From NCBI GenBank assembly GCA_949293065.1, contig CASFBV010000043.1, positions 1 to 16,896 of the forward strand: 16,896 nucleotides of DNA, written 5' to 3'. The stretch's first letter is position 1. Each line of letters starts with the position of its first letter. Shown piece after piece: positions 9,560-16,896 of this stretch. The notes under the pieces are model-generated. The model was given only the letters and a program-made list of their open reading frames with translations. It was not told where the DNA came from and did no database searches. This DNA is from an uncultured Mycoplasma sp. (GTDB taxonomy: Bacteria; Bacillota_I; Bacilli_A; Mycoplasmatales; Metamycoplasmataceae). Both the position numbers and the translations under genes were made by a program.

Positions 9560-10483
9560 ATGGAACAAAAAAAGATAAGAAGTATGATGACAAAAATAAT
9601 AGCAGCAATTTTATTTGCTATTGTTGCTGTGGCTTGTCTTTTAGTAATCGGATATAAAACTCATATAGTAGGAAGAATAATAGGATTTATTTTTTATTTT
9701 TTAGTTATTTCTTATGCAATATATGAATTTTCTAGAATTTTTAAATTACCTTTTTGAGCTAAATATTATTTACCTCTATTAACATTATGATCATTTTTTT
9801 TACCATGAGATTCATTACTAGACTGAATTCAAAATAATGCAAATCAAGAATCAATTAATGTGATGATAGCAAAACAATATGAATATGAAGTGTTTGGTAT
9901 TCCTGGGATTGGATATTTAATTCAATTTGTCTTTACTATTTTTCCATTTTTATTTATGAAGGCAAGATTTAAAACTAAATTTACTTATTTTTTAATTGCT
10001 TATTGTGTGATTATAATGGTAACAATTACAGGGAAAGTTCTATATCTAATAAATGCAGAAAACTTTTACTTTACAGTTGTCATTTTAGCAGGTCCAATTA
10101 TTTGTGATACTATGGCTTACTTTGGAGGGATGGCATTAGGTAATAAAATTTTTAAAAGAAAATTAGCGCCAAAAATTAGTCCGAATAAAACAATTGAAGG
10201 AGCAATTGTTGGATATTTATGTACTTGATTATTTTTATTTTTAATCTTCTATTATTTAAATTTTGACCATTTAAATGTAAATTGATATGTTCTAGTAACG
10301 GTTGTACCTCTTTTATTTCCAATTGTTTCAATTATCGGTGATCTTCAATTTTCAGCAATTAAAAGATTTGTAAAAATTAAAGATTTTTCAAATATTATTC
10401 CAGGCCACGGAGGAATTTTAGATAGAATTGACTCTATTGCTTTAACTTCATTTATTTTTATTTCTATGTTTATAGTTGTTTAA
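9560..10483 (+). CDS. cdsA: Phosphatidate cytidylyltransferase (CDP-diglyceride synthase)
   Basis: 307 residues with about eight membrane segments. The CdsA signature is complete near the C-terminus: [11 protein letters not shown] from residue 265, then [12 protein letters not shown], with the conserved Lys, Asp and GHGG-x-x-DR-x-D residues. The region [14 protein letters not shown] followed by [13 protein letters not shown] is also diagnostic. It makes CDP-diacylglycerol from phosphatidic acid and CTP, the precursor of phosphatidylglycerol and cardiolipin, and so supplies the lipid substrate used by Lgt. The ATG lies one base after the frr stop with no clear ribosome binding site, indicating coupled translation. 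In many walled bacteria uppS sits between frr and cdsA; here it is absent. Confidence 0.96.
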
Positions 10484-10501
10484 ATTGGCATCAAAGATAT
10501 A

Positions 10502-10576
10502 TGGTGCCATTTACAAGAATTGAACTTGCGACCCCTTCCTTACCATGGAAGTGCTCTGCCACTGAGCTAAAATGGC
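10502..10576 (-). tRNA. tRNA-Thr (anticodon GGU)
   Basis: 75 bases including an encoded CCA end. Read on the minus strand: acceptor GCCATTT pairs perfectly with AAATGGC; D arm GCTC/GAGC; anticodon stem CTTCC/GGAAG with loop ATGGTAA, giving anticodon GGT after the conserved T33; variable loop GGGTC; T stem GCAAG/CTTGT with one G-U pair and loop TTCAATT; discriminator A and CCA. The anticodon reads ACC and ACU threonine codons. It lies 18 bases beyond the cdsA stop on the opposite strand. Confidence 0.96.
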
Positions 10577-10589
10577 ATTTAACCATTTT

Positions 10590-10599
10590 ATTATATAAT
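10590..10599. promoter_or_regulatory. Overlapping divergent -10 boxes for tRNA-Thr and the SHOCT-like gene
   Basis: ATTATATAAT at 10590-10599 holds TATAAT on both strands: plus strand 10594-10599 and minus strand 10595-10590, sharing two bases. The minus box lies 13 bases before the tRNA 5' end; the plus box lies 23 bases before the ATG at 10623, with AAGGAT as ribosome binding site at 10611-10616. Two RNA polymerases could not occupy both at once, so the two transcripts may compete. Confidence 0.65.
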
Positions 10600-10622
10600 G
10601 TTATTAATAAAAGGATAGAAAT

Positions 10623-11039
10623 ATGGAACAAAATAAAATAAATATTGAAGTTAAAAAAGTTAATAAAGAGTCTAAAAAAATAGAATGAACCGAAACAATA
10701 GAAATTCCTTATGATGTTGAAGTTAAAAAAAATACAAAAAATACAACCAATGACAAACAGGAAAAAAATTTAACTTCTAATAGTGATTCAAAAGACAATA
10801 ATCCTTTGATTAATACAACAGTTATTAATATGGAAAACAATCCTTTTTATCAGCCTTCAATGAACACATTAGAATTTGATCGTGGAGATACTATGTTAAT
10901 TGCAGATGTAAATAATGAATCAAGTGAAGAAGTAACAAAAGAGCAAAAAATAGCAGCGCTTGAAAAATTATTCAAAGATAAAATAATTGATACAAAAGAG
11001 TTTGAAAGCAAAAGGAAACTAGTTTTAGAATCTAAGTAA
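10623..11039 (+). CDS. Small protein with C-terminal SHOCT-like domain
   Basis: 138 residues, one TGA Trp (residue 22). The N-terminal part to about residue 30 is Lys/Glu-rich; residues 35-60 are Asn/Lys/Ser-rich and probably disordered. The C-terminal 35 residues (EQKIAALEKLFKDKIID then TKEFESKRKLVLESK) match the pattern of the SHOCT domain: a short amphipathic helix, a Gly/Asp turn 'I-[IT]-x-[TE]-EF', and a second helix. SHOCT domains are usually C-terminal oligomerisation or tethering modules on other proteins. No signal peptide, membrane segment or double-glycine leader is seen, so it does not look like a precursor for the exporter downstream. It has its own promoter (10594-10599), and the exporter gene follows after 55 bases with another promoter. 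Function unknown. Confidence 0.85.
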
Positions 11040-11041
11040 TG

Positions 11042-11050
11042 TGATATAAT
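11042..11050 (+). promoter_or_regulatory. Extended -10 promoter of the C39 exporter operon
   Basis: TGATATAAT is a perfect extended -10 (TG, one base, TATAAT at 11045-11050), starting two bases after the SHOCT-like gene's stop. Transcription would begin near 11057, giving a leader of about 38 bases before the ATG at 11095. No -35 box is visible, as expected for an extended -10 promoter. GGAAAA at 11085-11090 is a weak ribosome binding site. Confidence 0.65.
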
Positions 11051-11094
11051 TAAGGAACTACTAATTTATCAACTGTTTGAGAACGGAAAATAAT

Positions 11095-13104
11095 ATGTTA
11101 TATAGAAATCAAGTAGAGATGCTTGATTGTGGAATTTCTGTAATTCAAGCATTTCACAAATATTATTATGATGAATGATTGGAATTAAAAACAATCAAAT
11201 CAAGCGTAAATTATGATAAATTCGGAATTAGTTTGGTTGAGCTTTCTAAAGCTGCAAATAAATTTGGAATTCAAATGGAAATTCTAAAGGGGGATTTTGA
11301 ATCATTTAAAAAATTGAAGATAGATGAACCTATTATTTCACTTATTAAGAATGACGATTTTTTACATTATATTATTATTGAAAAAATTACTACCAAAGGC
11401 AACGTGATTTATATTGATCCTTATAAGGGTAAAATAAAATTATCATTAAATGAATTTCAAAACATTTTTTGTAATATTGTTATTATTTGCACAAAAACAT
11501 CTTATAGCAAAATCGAAAACAAAAAAACTATTTTATTTGATCAAGATTATTTGAAAGAAAAAATCATTGCTTCATTTATTTCAATTTTCATTACATTATT
11601 GGCATTGGTAGGATCGTTTTATTTAAAATTAACTCTAGATAATATTGTCCCTATTGGAAGTTTTCAAAAAATGTTTTATGTAACTATTTGTTTTTTAATA
11701 ATTGCCTTAATTAAAATAGTTTTAATTTTTTTAAATGACATGATTCTTCAAAAAATAGAAATCAAATATCAAAAAAGATTTATCGATTTGTATATAGACA
11801 AGTTAGAAAAAGTAAGATGAGAAAAAATAAATCACATGGATGTAAGTGACCATCTTAAAAATTTAGATATTATGATGAAAATTTCCTCTTTTAAGGCAAA
11901 AAATTTATTTTCAATTATTACTAATTCTGTTTGTTTATTTTTATCTATTATTATTTTAATTTTGATTAATATTAAAATATTTTTAATATCTATTCTAGTT
12001 GCCGGAATCACCTGTGGATTGACTTTTATATTTAAAAATAAATTTAAAGAGATTGAAATTGCAGTTATTTCTAAATCTATGAATTTTAGAAAAAAATATT
12101 TAAGTATTATTAATGGTATAGAACAATTTAAATTAAATTCAACGAAAAATTATTTAAAAAATAATTTTGAAAATTCATTGGAAGAAATTATCGATTGCCA
12201 ATTAAAGTCTTCAAAAACTTCATATTTATTTGGTTTTTTGCAAACATCAATCAAAACTATTTTTCCTTTCATATTTGTAATATTTTTAGTTCAAGATATT
12301 TGAAATAATAATATGAGTGTAGGTCAAATATTTTTATTTTTCTCAGTTTTTAATTTTTTAATTGGTCCTCTTAATTCTTTGACTCATATGATTATTGAAA
12401 TTCCTATTACCAAACAGTATTTAGAAAATATTAATTCATTTTTCGAATTAGAAAATGAATATGTATCTAAAAATATAATTTCCAAAATTGAAAAAATAAA
12501 AATAGCAAAAATAGATTTCAACTTTGATTCCAAAAGCAAAAAGATTCAATTATCTAATTTAAATGTTTCTAATAAAACTAAAATTACAGGAAAAAATGGA
12601 ACTGGTAAATCAACACTCATGAAAATTATTTCAACTTTAATTACAAGTCAAAAAATTGAAATTAATGGCAATAACATTGATTTTTATAATTTAGATTCTC
12701 TTAGAAATCAAATATGTTTTATTTCTAATAATGATTTTTTACCACATGGAACAATTTATGATTTTTTAAGATCTCAAAATTGTGACTCAAAATTGTTGTT
12801 ATCAAATATTGAAAAATATAAATTATTAGATTTTTTTGAAATGCTTGGTCTTTCATTACATCAACATATCGAAGATGGAGGAAATAATTTTTCAGCTGGT
12901 CAAAAACAATTTATTTCATTGATGAAAATATTTAGTCAAGATTATTCATTATTCTTGTTTGATGAATCATTTGAAAATATGGATAATGAAATAATCAAAA
13001 AATTATTTCCCATTTTAAAAAAATATTTAGAAGACAAAATCGTTATAGAAATATCACATCGTAATAATTACATTTTTAAAGGAAAGGAAATTCATGTTTG
13101 CTAA
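11095..13104 (+). CDS. Peptidase-containing ABC exporter (C39 protease + ABC transporter, bacteriocin/peptide type)
   Basis: 669 residues with TGA as Trp. Residues 1-130 are a C39 cysteine protease: oxyanion Gln6, Cys12 in LDCG, His91 in FLHYIII and Asp108 in YIDPYKG, spaced as in ComA/LctT-type transporters. A membrane domain follows with segments at about 157-178, 193-213, 271-313 (two) and 377-430 (two). The ATPase has Walker A GKNGTGKST (499-507), signature FSAGQ (599-603), Walker B LFLFDE (Asp623, Glu624) and switch His655. All key residues are present, so it should cut a leader peptide after a double-Gly-type site inside the cell and export the cargo. The Q-loop position reads ISNN instead of the usual Gln. 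The substrate is not evident in this window. Start 11095 keeps the N-terminal protease complete. The last 11 bases overlap the next gene. Confidence 0.93.
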
Positions 13105-13480
13105 AAATTTGAATTGAAAAATATTAGTTCTTATAGGAGTTTTTGTTCTTGCTGCAATTATTTTCATTATTGTTCTTTTTAATATAGAAATTAAAAAAAC
13201 AACAACTGCAATTTTAGAAGTTGATGGACAAAAAAATTTGTCACTCCAATTCACTACATCTAATATTAATTTATTATCAGAGCAGAAAGATTTGGCTATT
13301 AATTTAGAAGGAAAAACATATTATTTACATGATGTAGAATTCATTTATGTAGGTAATAATCAGTATAGGATAACTTTTGAAAATGAAGATCTTTATCATT
13401 TAGTAAAAACCAATTCTCTTTATAATGTTGAAATTTTTTCTGGCAGCAAAAAAATAGTTGATTACATATTTAATATATAA
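13094..13480 (+). CDS. Small single-pass membrane protein, candidate accessory subunit of the C39 exporter
   Basis: 128 residues. Residues 1-8 are basic, a strong membrane helix runs from about 9 to 29 (ILVLIGVFVLAAIIFIIVLF), and the remaining 100 residues are polar, with alternating hydrophobic residues suggesting beta strands on the outside (for example FIYVGNNQYRITFENEDLY). No lipobox. Its start overlaps the end of the exporter gene by 11 bases (ribosome binding site GGAAAGGAAA at 13081-13090), so it is co-translated with it. In other bacteria C39 exporters often work with a longer HlyD/MesE-type membrane fusion or accessory protein with an N-terminal anchor, coiled coil and beta domain. 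This could be a reduced form lacking the coiled coil, which is inference; I see no conserved motif that proves it. It could also be an immunity-type protein. Confidence 0.85.
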
Positions 13481-13491
13481 TTTCATAAAGT

Positions 13492-13941
13492 ATGGAAATA
13501 TTATCAATAACAAATGAAACTAATTATAAATTTATGTATAAAAAAAGCTTTGAGGAAGTTGTAAATGCTTTCAAAAAAGTTTTAAAACTTAAAAATAATA
13601 TTCATGTAGATGTTTTAATAACTGACAATAAAGGAATTCAAAAAATTTCTAAACAGTATCGCGATATAGATAAAGAAACTGATGTTTTGTCTTTTCCATT
13701 TGAATTTAAATTTGAAAACAATATAGGAATCAATTTTTTGGGCGAAATTGTTTTATCTTATGAAAAAATAAAAGATCAAGCCAAAAAATTCAATCATTCA
13801 ATTAAAAGAGAATTTTGTTATTTATTTGCTCATGGATTAGTTCATTTAACTGGAAGAGATCATAAAAAAAATGAGCAAGAAGAACAGAAATTTAACAAAA
13901 TTGTTTATGAGATACTGGATGAGGTTAAAATTTTTAGATAA
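13492..13941 (+). CDS. ybeY: Endoribonuclease YbeY
   Basis: 149 residues, standard length. The zinc motif H-x3-H-x5-H is seen as HGLVHLTGRDH at residues 114-124 (His114, His118, His124), preceded by LGEIVLS and the TDVLSFPF segment that mark the family. YbeY acts in 16S rRNA 3'-end maturation and in ribosome quality control. The ATG at 13492 follows the small membrane protein's stop after 11 bases with only a weak AAAG, so it is probably on the same transcript as the exporter. In most bacteria ybeY neighbours phoH, dgkA or era; here it is linked instead to an export system. A hairpin terminator follows about 60 bases after its stop. Confidence 0.95.
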   Translation: MEILSITNETNYKFMYKKSFEEVVNAFKKVLKLKNNIHVDVLITDNKGIQKISKQYRDIDKETDVLSFPFEFKFENNIGINFLGEIVLSYEKIKDQAKKFNHSIKREFCYLFAHGLVHLTGRDHKKNEQEEQKFNKIVYEILDEVKIFR

Positions 13942-14001
13942 TATTTTCATTTGTTTTTTTAAACCCTTAATCATTGTTTATTTGATAATTTATAATAACT
14001 T

Positions 14002-14029
14002 AAATAAACAAAGTTTATTTTTATTTTCT
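14002..14029 (+). terminator. Rho-independent-type terminator after ybeY
   Basis: AAATAAAC (14002-14009), loop AAA, GTTTATTT (14013-14020) form an 8-base-pair stem followed by TTATTTTCT. The stem has only one G-C pair, so strength is doubtful, but the position between ybeY and the permease promoter fits. A second copy of GTTTATTT at 13976-13983 can pair with the same AAATAAAC. Confidence 0.5.
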
Positions 14030-14038
14030 GTAACTCTA

Positions 14039-14044
14039 TATAAT
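14039..14044 (+). promoter_or_regulatory. -10 box of the purine permease gene
   Basis: TATAAT at 14039-14044 is a consensus -10 box. Transcription would start about 7 bases later, near 14051, which is where the long leader helix begins. No clear -35 is seen. An alternative TATAAT lies at 13991-13996, upstream of the terminator hairpin. Confidence 0.6.
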
Positions 14045-14050
14045 TAGTTT

Positions 14051-14117
14051 GTGCAAATAATTAACGTTGTTAGTTATTGTTAAAAAACGTTGTTTTCTAA
14101 CTGCTTGATATTTGCAC
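14051..14117 (+). ncRNA. Structured leader RNA (candidate riboswitch) of the AzgA-type permease gene
   Basis: The leader is closed by a perfect 9-base-pair stem: GTGCAAATA (14051-14059) with TATTTGCAC (14109-14117). Inside, TTAAC (14061-14065) pairs with GTTAA (14079-14083), and its loop contains GTTAG (14069-14073), which can pair with CTAAC (14097-14101) to form a pseudoknot. A 9-base direct repeat AACGTTGTT occurs at 14063 and 14086. The closing strand ends next to the weak ribosome binding site AGAAAGA and 11 bases before the ATG. Location ahead of a purine permease suggests nucleobase or nucleoside sensing. The usual purine aptamer features (paired GG/CC loops, J2/3 TTTCTACC, a third stem) are not seen apart from a partial TTTTCTAAC, so the class is unknown. 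Base pairing is seen; function is inferred. Confidence 0.6.
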
Positions 14118-14128
14118 AGAAAGATAAT

Positions 14129-15670
14129 ATGAATACAGAAACAAAAAAGAATTTTTTTGTTAAATCATTGTCTAAATATTTTAAATTTGATCAATATGGT
14201 GCCATCTTTAAAAAAGAAATTATTGGTGGTATTTCAACTTTTATTGCAATGGCATATATTCTTGCAGTAAATCCTGGGATGGTGTCAGATGTTGCAGGAA
14301 AAGAATTAATGGGAGGATTGTTCTTATCCACAGCTATTTCTTCATTTTTTGCCACATTTTTAATGGGTATTTTTGCAAGAGTGCCAATTTCGCTTGCGCC
14401 AGGGATGGGATTGAACGCTTTTTTTACATATACAATAGCGTCTTCTCAAACAGGTTTTGGTTTAGGTTTTGATTCAGCTCTTACTTTGACAATTCTTTCA
14501 GGGATTATTTATTTTGTTGTTGTAATGACGCCAATTAGAGAAAAAATAGCTCAAATAATGCCGACAAATTTAAAACTTGCAATTGGAGCAGGAATTGGTT
14601 TTTTTATAGCTTTTGTTGGGTTGCAAGATTCTAAAATTATTGTTCAAGATCCATCAGGATCATTGGTCTCAGGGTTAGGAGATTTTTCGAACCCATTAGT
14701 TATAGTGTCGGTAGTATTATTATTGGTTGCTCTTGTGCTTCATTATTCAAAAGTTCCAGGAGCCATTATTATTACAATGCTTTTGGGTGGAGTTATTTTA
14801 GTTCCTATGATTGCAACTAATTTTATTCATGTTCAAGATCCTAATTATCATATCAATCCAGTTGATGTAGGTTATGATGGATTTTCAACAATAAAAGATG
14901 TTGCACAAGCGGCATGAAAAGGTTTTGCTAATCCGAAAATGTGAACTAATCCAATCACTTATATTGGTGCTCTTTCATTTTTATATATGGATTTTTTTGA
15001 TACAACAGGGACATTGATTTCAATCGATAGAACCTTAGATTTATCATCGAAAGACCCAAAATGAATGAATAAAGCAAATATTGTGGATGCGATAGGAACA
15101 ATTGCGGGCGCTTCAATTGGTTCTACAACTGTTACAGCATTTGTTGAATCAAATGTAGGAATATCAGCAGGAGCTAAAACAGGTTTATCAGCAATTGTTA
15201 CTTCATTAATGTTTGGATTTTCAATAGCTTTATGGCCTATTATGCAAATATTTATGCCTATTGATGATCATAAACCTATAACTGGTCCAATTTTGGTTTT
15301 AGTTGGGACAATGATGATAACTCAAATAAAACACTTTGAATGAGAAATAGCCATTGATATTCCAACATTATTCATAACAATTATTTTTATGATGTTAACA
15401 AATTCTATTGCATATGGAATTGCCTTTGGAACAATCACATTTGTCATCTTAAATACTTGTTTAGGGACATGACAATATTTATTCAAAAAGAATAAAAAAA
15501 TTGTTAATTCAATGGAAATCCCAACAACAACACATACTGGTCCAAAAATAAAAACAAGAGAATTTTACTATTTAAAAAGAGTAAGCATTTCTCTTGTTAT
15601 AATCGCTATAATTTCCCTTGCATATATTATTTTGCAATCAGGAATAACATATTGTAATTGATTTAAATAA
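14129..15670 (+). CDS. AzgA-type nucleobase permease (NCS2; guanine/hypoxanthine or adenine)
   Basis: 513 residues, about 12 or more membrane spans. The AzgA/PbuG branch of NCS2 is identified by EIIGGISTFIAMAYILAVNP near the N-terminus, APGMGLNAFF at residues 90-99, FLYMDFFDTTGTLI around Met287 and Asp288, and STTVTAFVESNVGISAGAKTG further on. It imports purine bases by proton symport; mollicutes cannot make purines, so such uptake is vital. Which base it takes cannot be told from the sequence. Start 14129 (MNTETKK) is the first ATG after the structured leader; an in-frame TTG at 14090 lies within that leader and would add an unlikely extension. The C-terminal hydrophobic helix follows a cytosolic loop rich in Lys/Thr. 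The next gene converges, 7 bases away, with no terminator visible between them. Confidence 0.94.
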
Positions 15671-15677
15671 GACAGAT

Positions 15678-16896
15678 TTAACTAATATTTTTAACTATTA
15701 TAGTAATTTTAGGAAATGGAGTTTCAACTCCATTTTTATAATATGGAATTTCAATTTCTTGAAGATCGTTCCCTTTGCTTATTAATTTTACTTCTGCTGG
15801 GTTATTGGTTGAAAATTGTTTTTGATTTTCATCATAATTAATAAATTCATTTTGATATAAATCAAATGATAAAGAATATATATTTAAAAGATCAGATACA
15901 ATTTCTTTATTTGATGGATCAACATTATTAATTATTTTTTGTTTAATTTGAGTTTCTAATAATTCTGGAATTTTAGCTTCATTTTCAAAACATTCGTTTC
16001 TAATATTTTCAAATAAACTATTTTCAGTTATGTCAATTTCAAAATTAGAATTAGCTGCCAAGTAATCATAAATGATTGAAGCATTTGAAATATTTTCATT
16101 TAAAAAATCTCCAATTTGAATATAAGCTTCTCTAGCTGCTGAATTATAACTTTGATTTTCTCCTGCTCCCACTATTCCATTAGGAGGTAAGAAATCTACA
16201 TATGTTAGTGTTGAATTAACTTCAATTTCTATTTGCATCACAAAAGGGATTTCTAAAATTCCATTAACATCATTAGTAATAGTTTTTTGAATTTGTGTAG
16301 TATCTATTTTGAATCTAAAATTACTTGTTACATTGTTATTGTTTGTAATTGAAAATTGAAGATAATCCCCATTAGAACTGATTCCACCTATAATATTTAA
16401 AATATTTGTATTATCTAATAGTCATTGGTTTGATAATTGTGAAATTTGAATTTCACTTGATTTAATCGAATATTTATTTTTAAATTTTAATTTATCAAGC
16501 AATTGATATGCTTCATATCCATTTGAGATGATGCCATAATTTGTAATATCTTTTCCTTCTGAATTTTGTTCACTAGTTGTTAGTTTAAGCATATTATTTC
16601 ATGTTGTTGTTTTACTAATATTTTGTGGTCTAATTTGATAACCAGTAAATTTATCTGAAATTGTTCAATCAATTGTTAAAGTTCCATAAACATCATTTGC
16701 AGATGTAGAAATGGACAAATTAAATCAAGTTTGATTATTTAGTAAATCTAAAATATTTGAAATTTTTTCATTAGCTTTAATTGCAATCATATCTTGATAT
16801 GCTTGTTTTACTTGGTCTATTGTTGTGACCCCAGAAGATAAGAATGGAATTTGTTTTTTATCTAAAATTTCAGATAAATTAAATGTTTGTGAAAGA
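15678..16896 (-). CDS. Large hypothetical protein, probable surface protein, 5' end outside window
   Basis: The minus frame is open with TGA as Trp from the window edge to TAA at 15680-15678: 405 residues of the C-terminal part. Composition is Asn/Ser/Ile/Thr-rich with few Cys, many alternating hydrophobic/polar stretches that suggest beta structure (for example the segment around VMQIEIEVNSTLTY), and a helical Glu-rich part near EAKIPELLETQIKQK. No membrane helix, ATPase or enzyme motif is visible. The N-terminus, where a signal peptide or lipobox would be, is off the window. The composition resembles the exported proteins at 1-3410, so a surface protein or lipoprotein is the best guess; no function can be given. 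It converges with the permease gene. Confidence 0.85.

Noticed and set aside
10623..11039. SHOCT-like protein as the exporter's leader-peptide substrate
   Set aside because: No double-glycine or Gly-Ala site, no leader helix, and a separate promoter; the composition is that of a cytosolic protein.
13054..13254. Minus-strand 66-codon open frame opposite the small membrane protein gene
   Set aside because: Shadow of the co-translated plus-strand gene; composition is not protein-like and there is no start signal.
14051..14117. Classic purine (guanine/adenine/2'-dG) riboswitch before the permease
   Set aside because: TTTTCTAAC resembles the J2/3 segment, but there is no ATATGG-type loop, no GG/CC loop pairing and no room for a third stem before the closing helix.
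14090..14128. TTG at 14090 as the permease start, adding 13 residues
   Set aside because: It lies inside the structured leader, has no ribosome binding site and adds residues not seen in the AzgA family; ATG 14129 fits better.
517..15661. Many in-frame TGA codons that break pepF, lgt, cdsA, the exporter, the permease and the surface proteins into pieces under the standard code
   Set aside because: They fall at conserved Trp positions and reading them as Trp gives full-length, motif-complete proteins, so they reflect the mollicute code, not pseudogenes.
1..16896. CRISPR arrays, insertion sequences, rRNA genes or prophage
   Set aside because: No spaced direct repeats, transposase motifs, terminal inverted repeats or rRNA-like sequence were found on reading both strands.

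Overview
The window is AT-rich chromosomal DNA from a mollicute. TGA codons fall in-frame at conserved tryptophan positions in nearly every gene (for example the Lgt motif GRWGNF and the UMP kinase motif GGGNLWRG), next to a few TGG codons, so the genetic code is table 4. Gene content and the large surface lipoproteins suggest the Entomoplasmatales/Spiroplasmataceae (Mesoplasma, Williamsoniiplasma or Spiroplasma-like) rather than a specific species; that placement is inference.

Layout, left to right. (1) 1-3735 (+): the 3' end of a large Ser-rich surface protein, a large lipoprotein and a HIT-domain protein, tightly coupled. This arrangement matches the P80/P60/HinT membrane complex described in Mycoplasma hominis. 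(2) 3745-5580 (+): pepF oligopeptidase, meeting tail-to-tail with zero spacing a minus-strand tRNA1(Val) adenine methyltransferase-like gene (5581-6351). (3) 6407-8240 (+): hprK and lgt, overlapping by 14 bases. (4) 8289-10483 (+): pyrH, frr, cdsA. pyrH carries a single-base frameshift in an A7 run. The uppS gene often found between frr and cdsA in walled bacteria is absent. (5) 10502-10576 (-): tRNA-Thr(GGU), whose promoter overlaps that of a divergent small SHOCT-like protein gene. (6) 11095-13941 (+): a complete peptidase-containing ABC exporter (C39 protease fused to ABC transporter), a small single-pass membrane protein resembling a shrunken accessory/adaptor subunit, and ybeY. (7) 13942-14128: a hairpin terminator, a promoter and a 67-nt strongly structured leader RNA ahead of an AzgA-type purine permease (14129-15670). 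(8) 15678-16896 (-): the 3' part of a large surface-type protein of unknown function.

How they fit: Lgt would lipidate the P60-like lipoprotein encoded nearby. The C39 exporter and its small partner look like an export/processing system for a leader peptide substrate that is not encoded here. The structured leader is the best candidate for undescribed regulation: it begins at about the predicted transcription start, ends next to the permease ribosome binding site, and does not match the purine riboswitch consensus as I can judge it by eye. No CRISPR array, insertion sequence, rRNA or prophage is seen. No stretch over 300 bases lacks a gene; the longest is the 187-base permease leader region.
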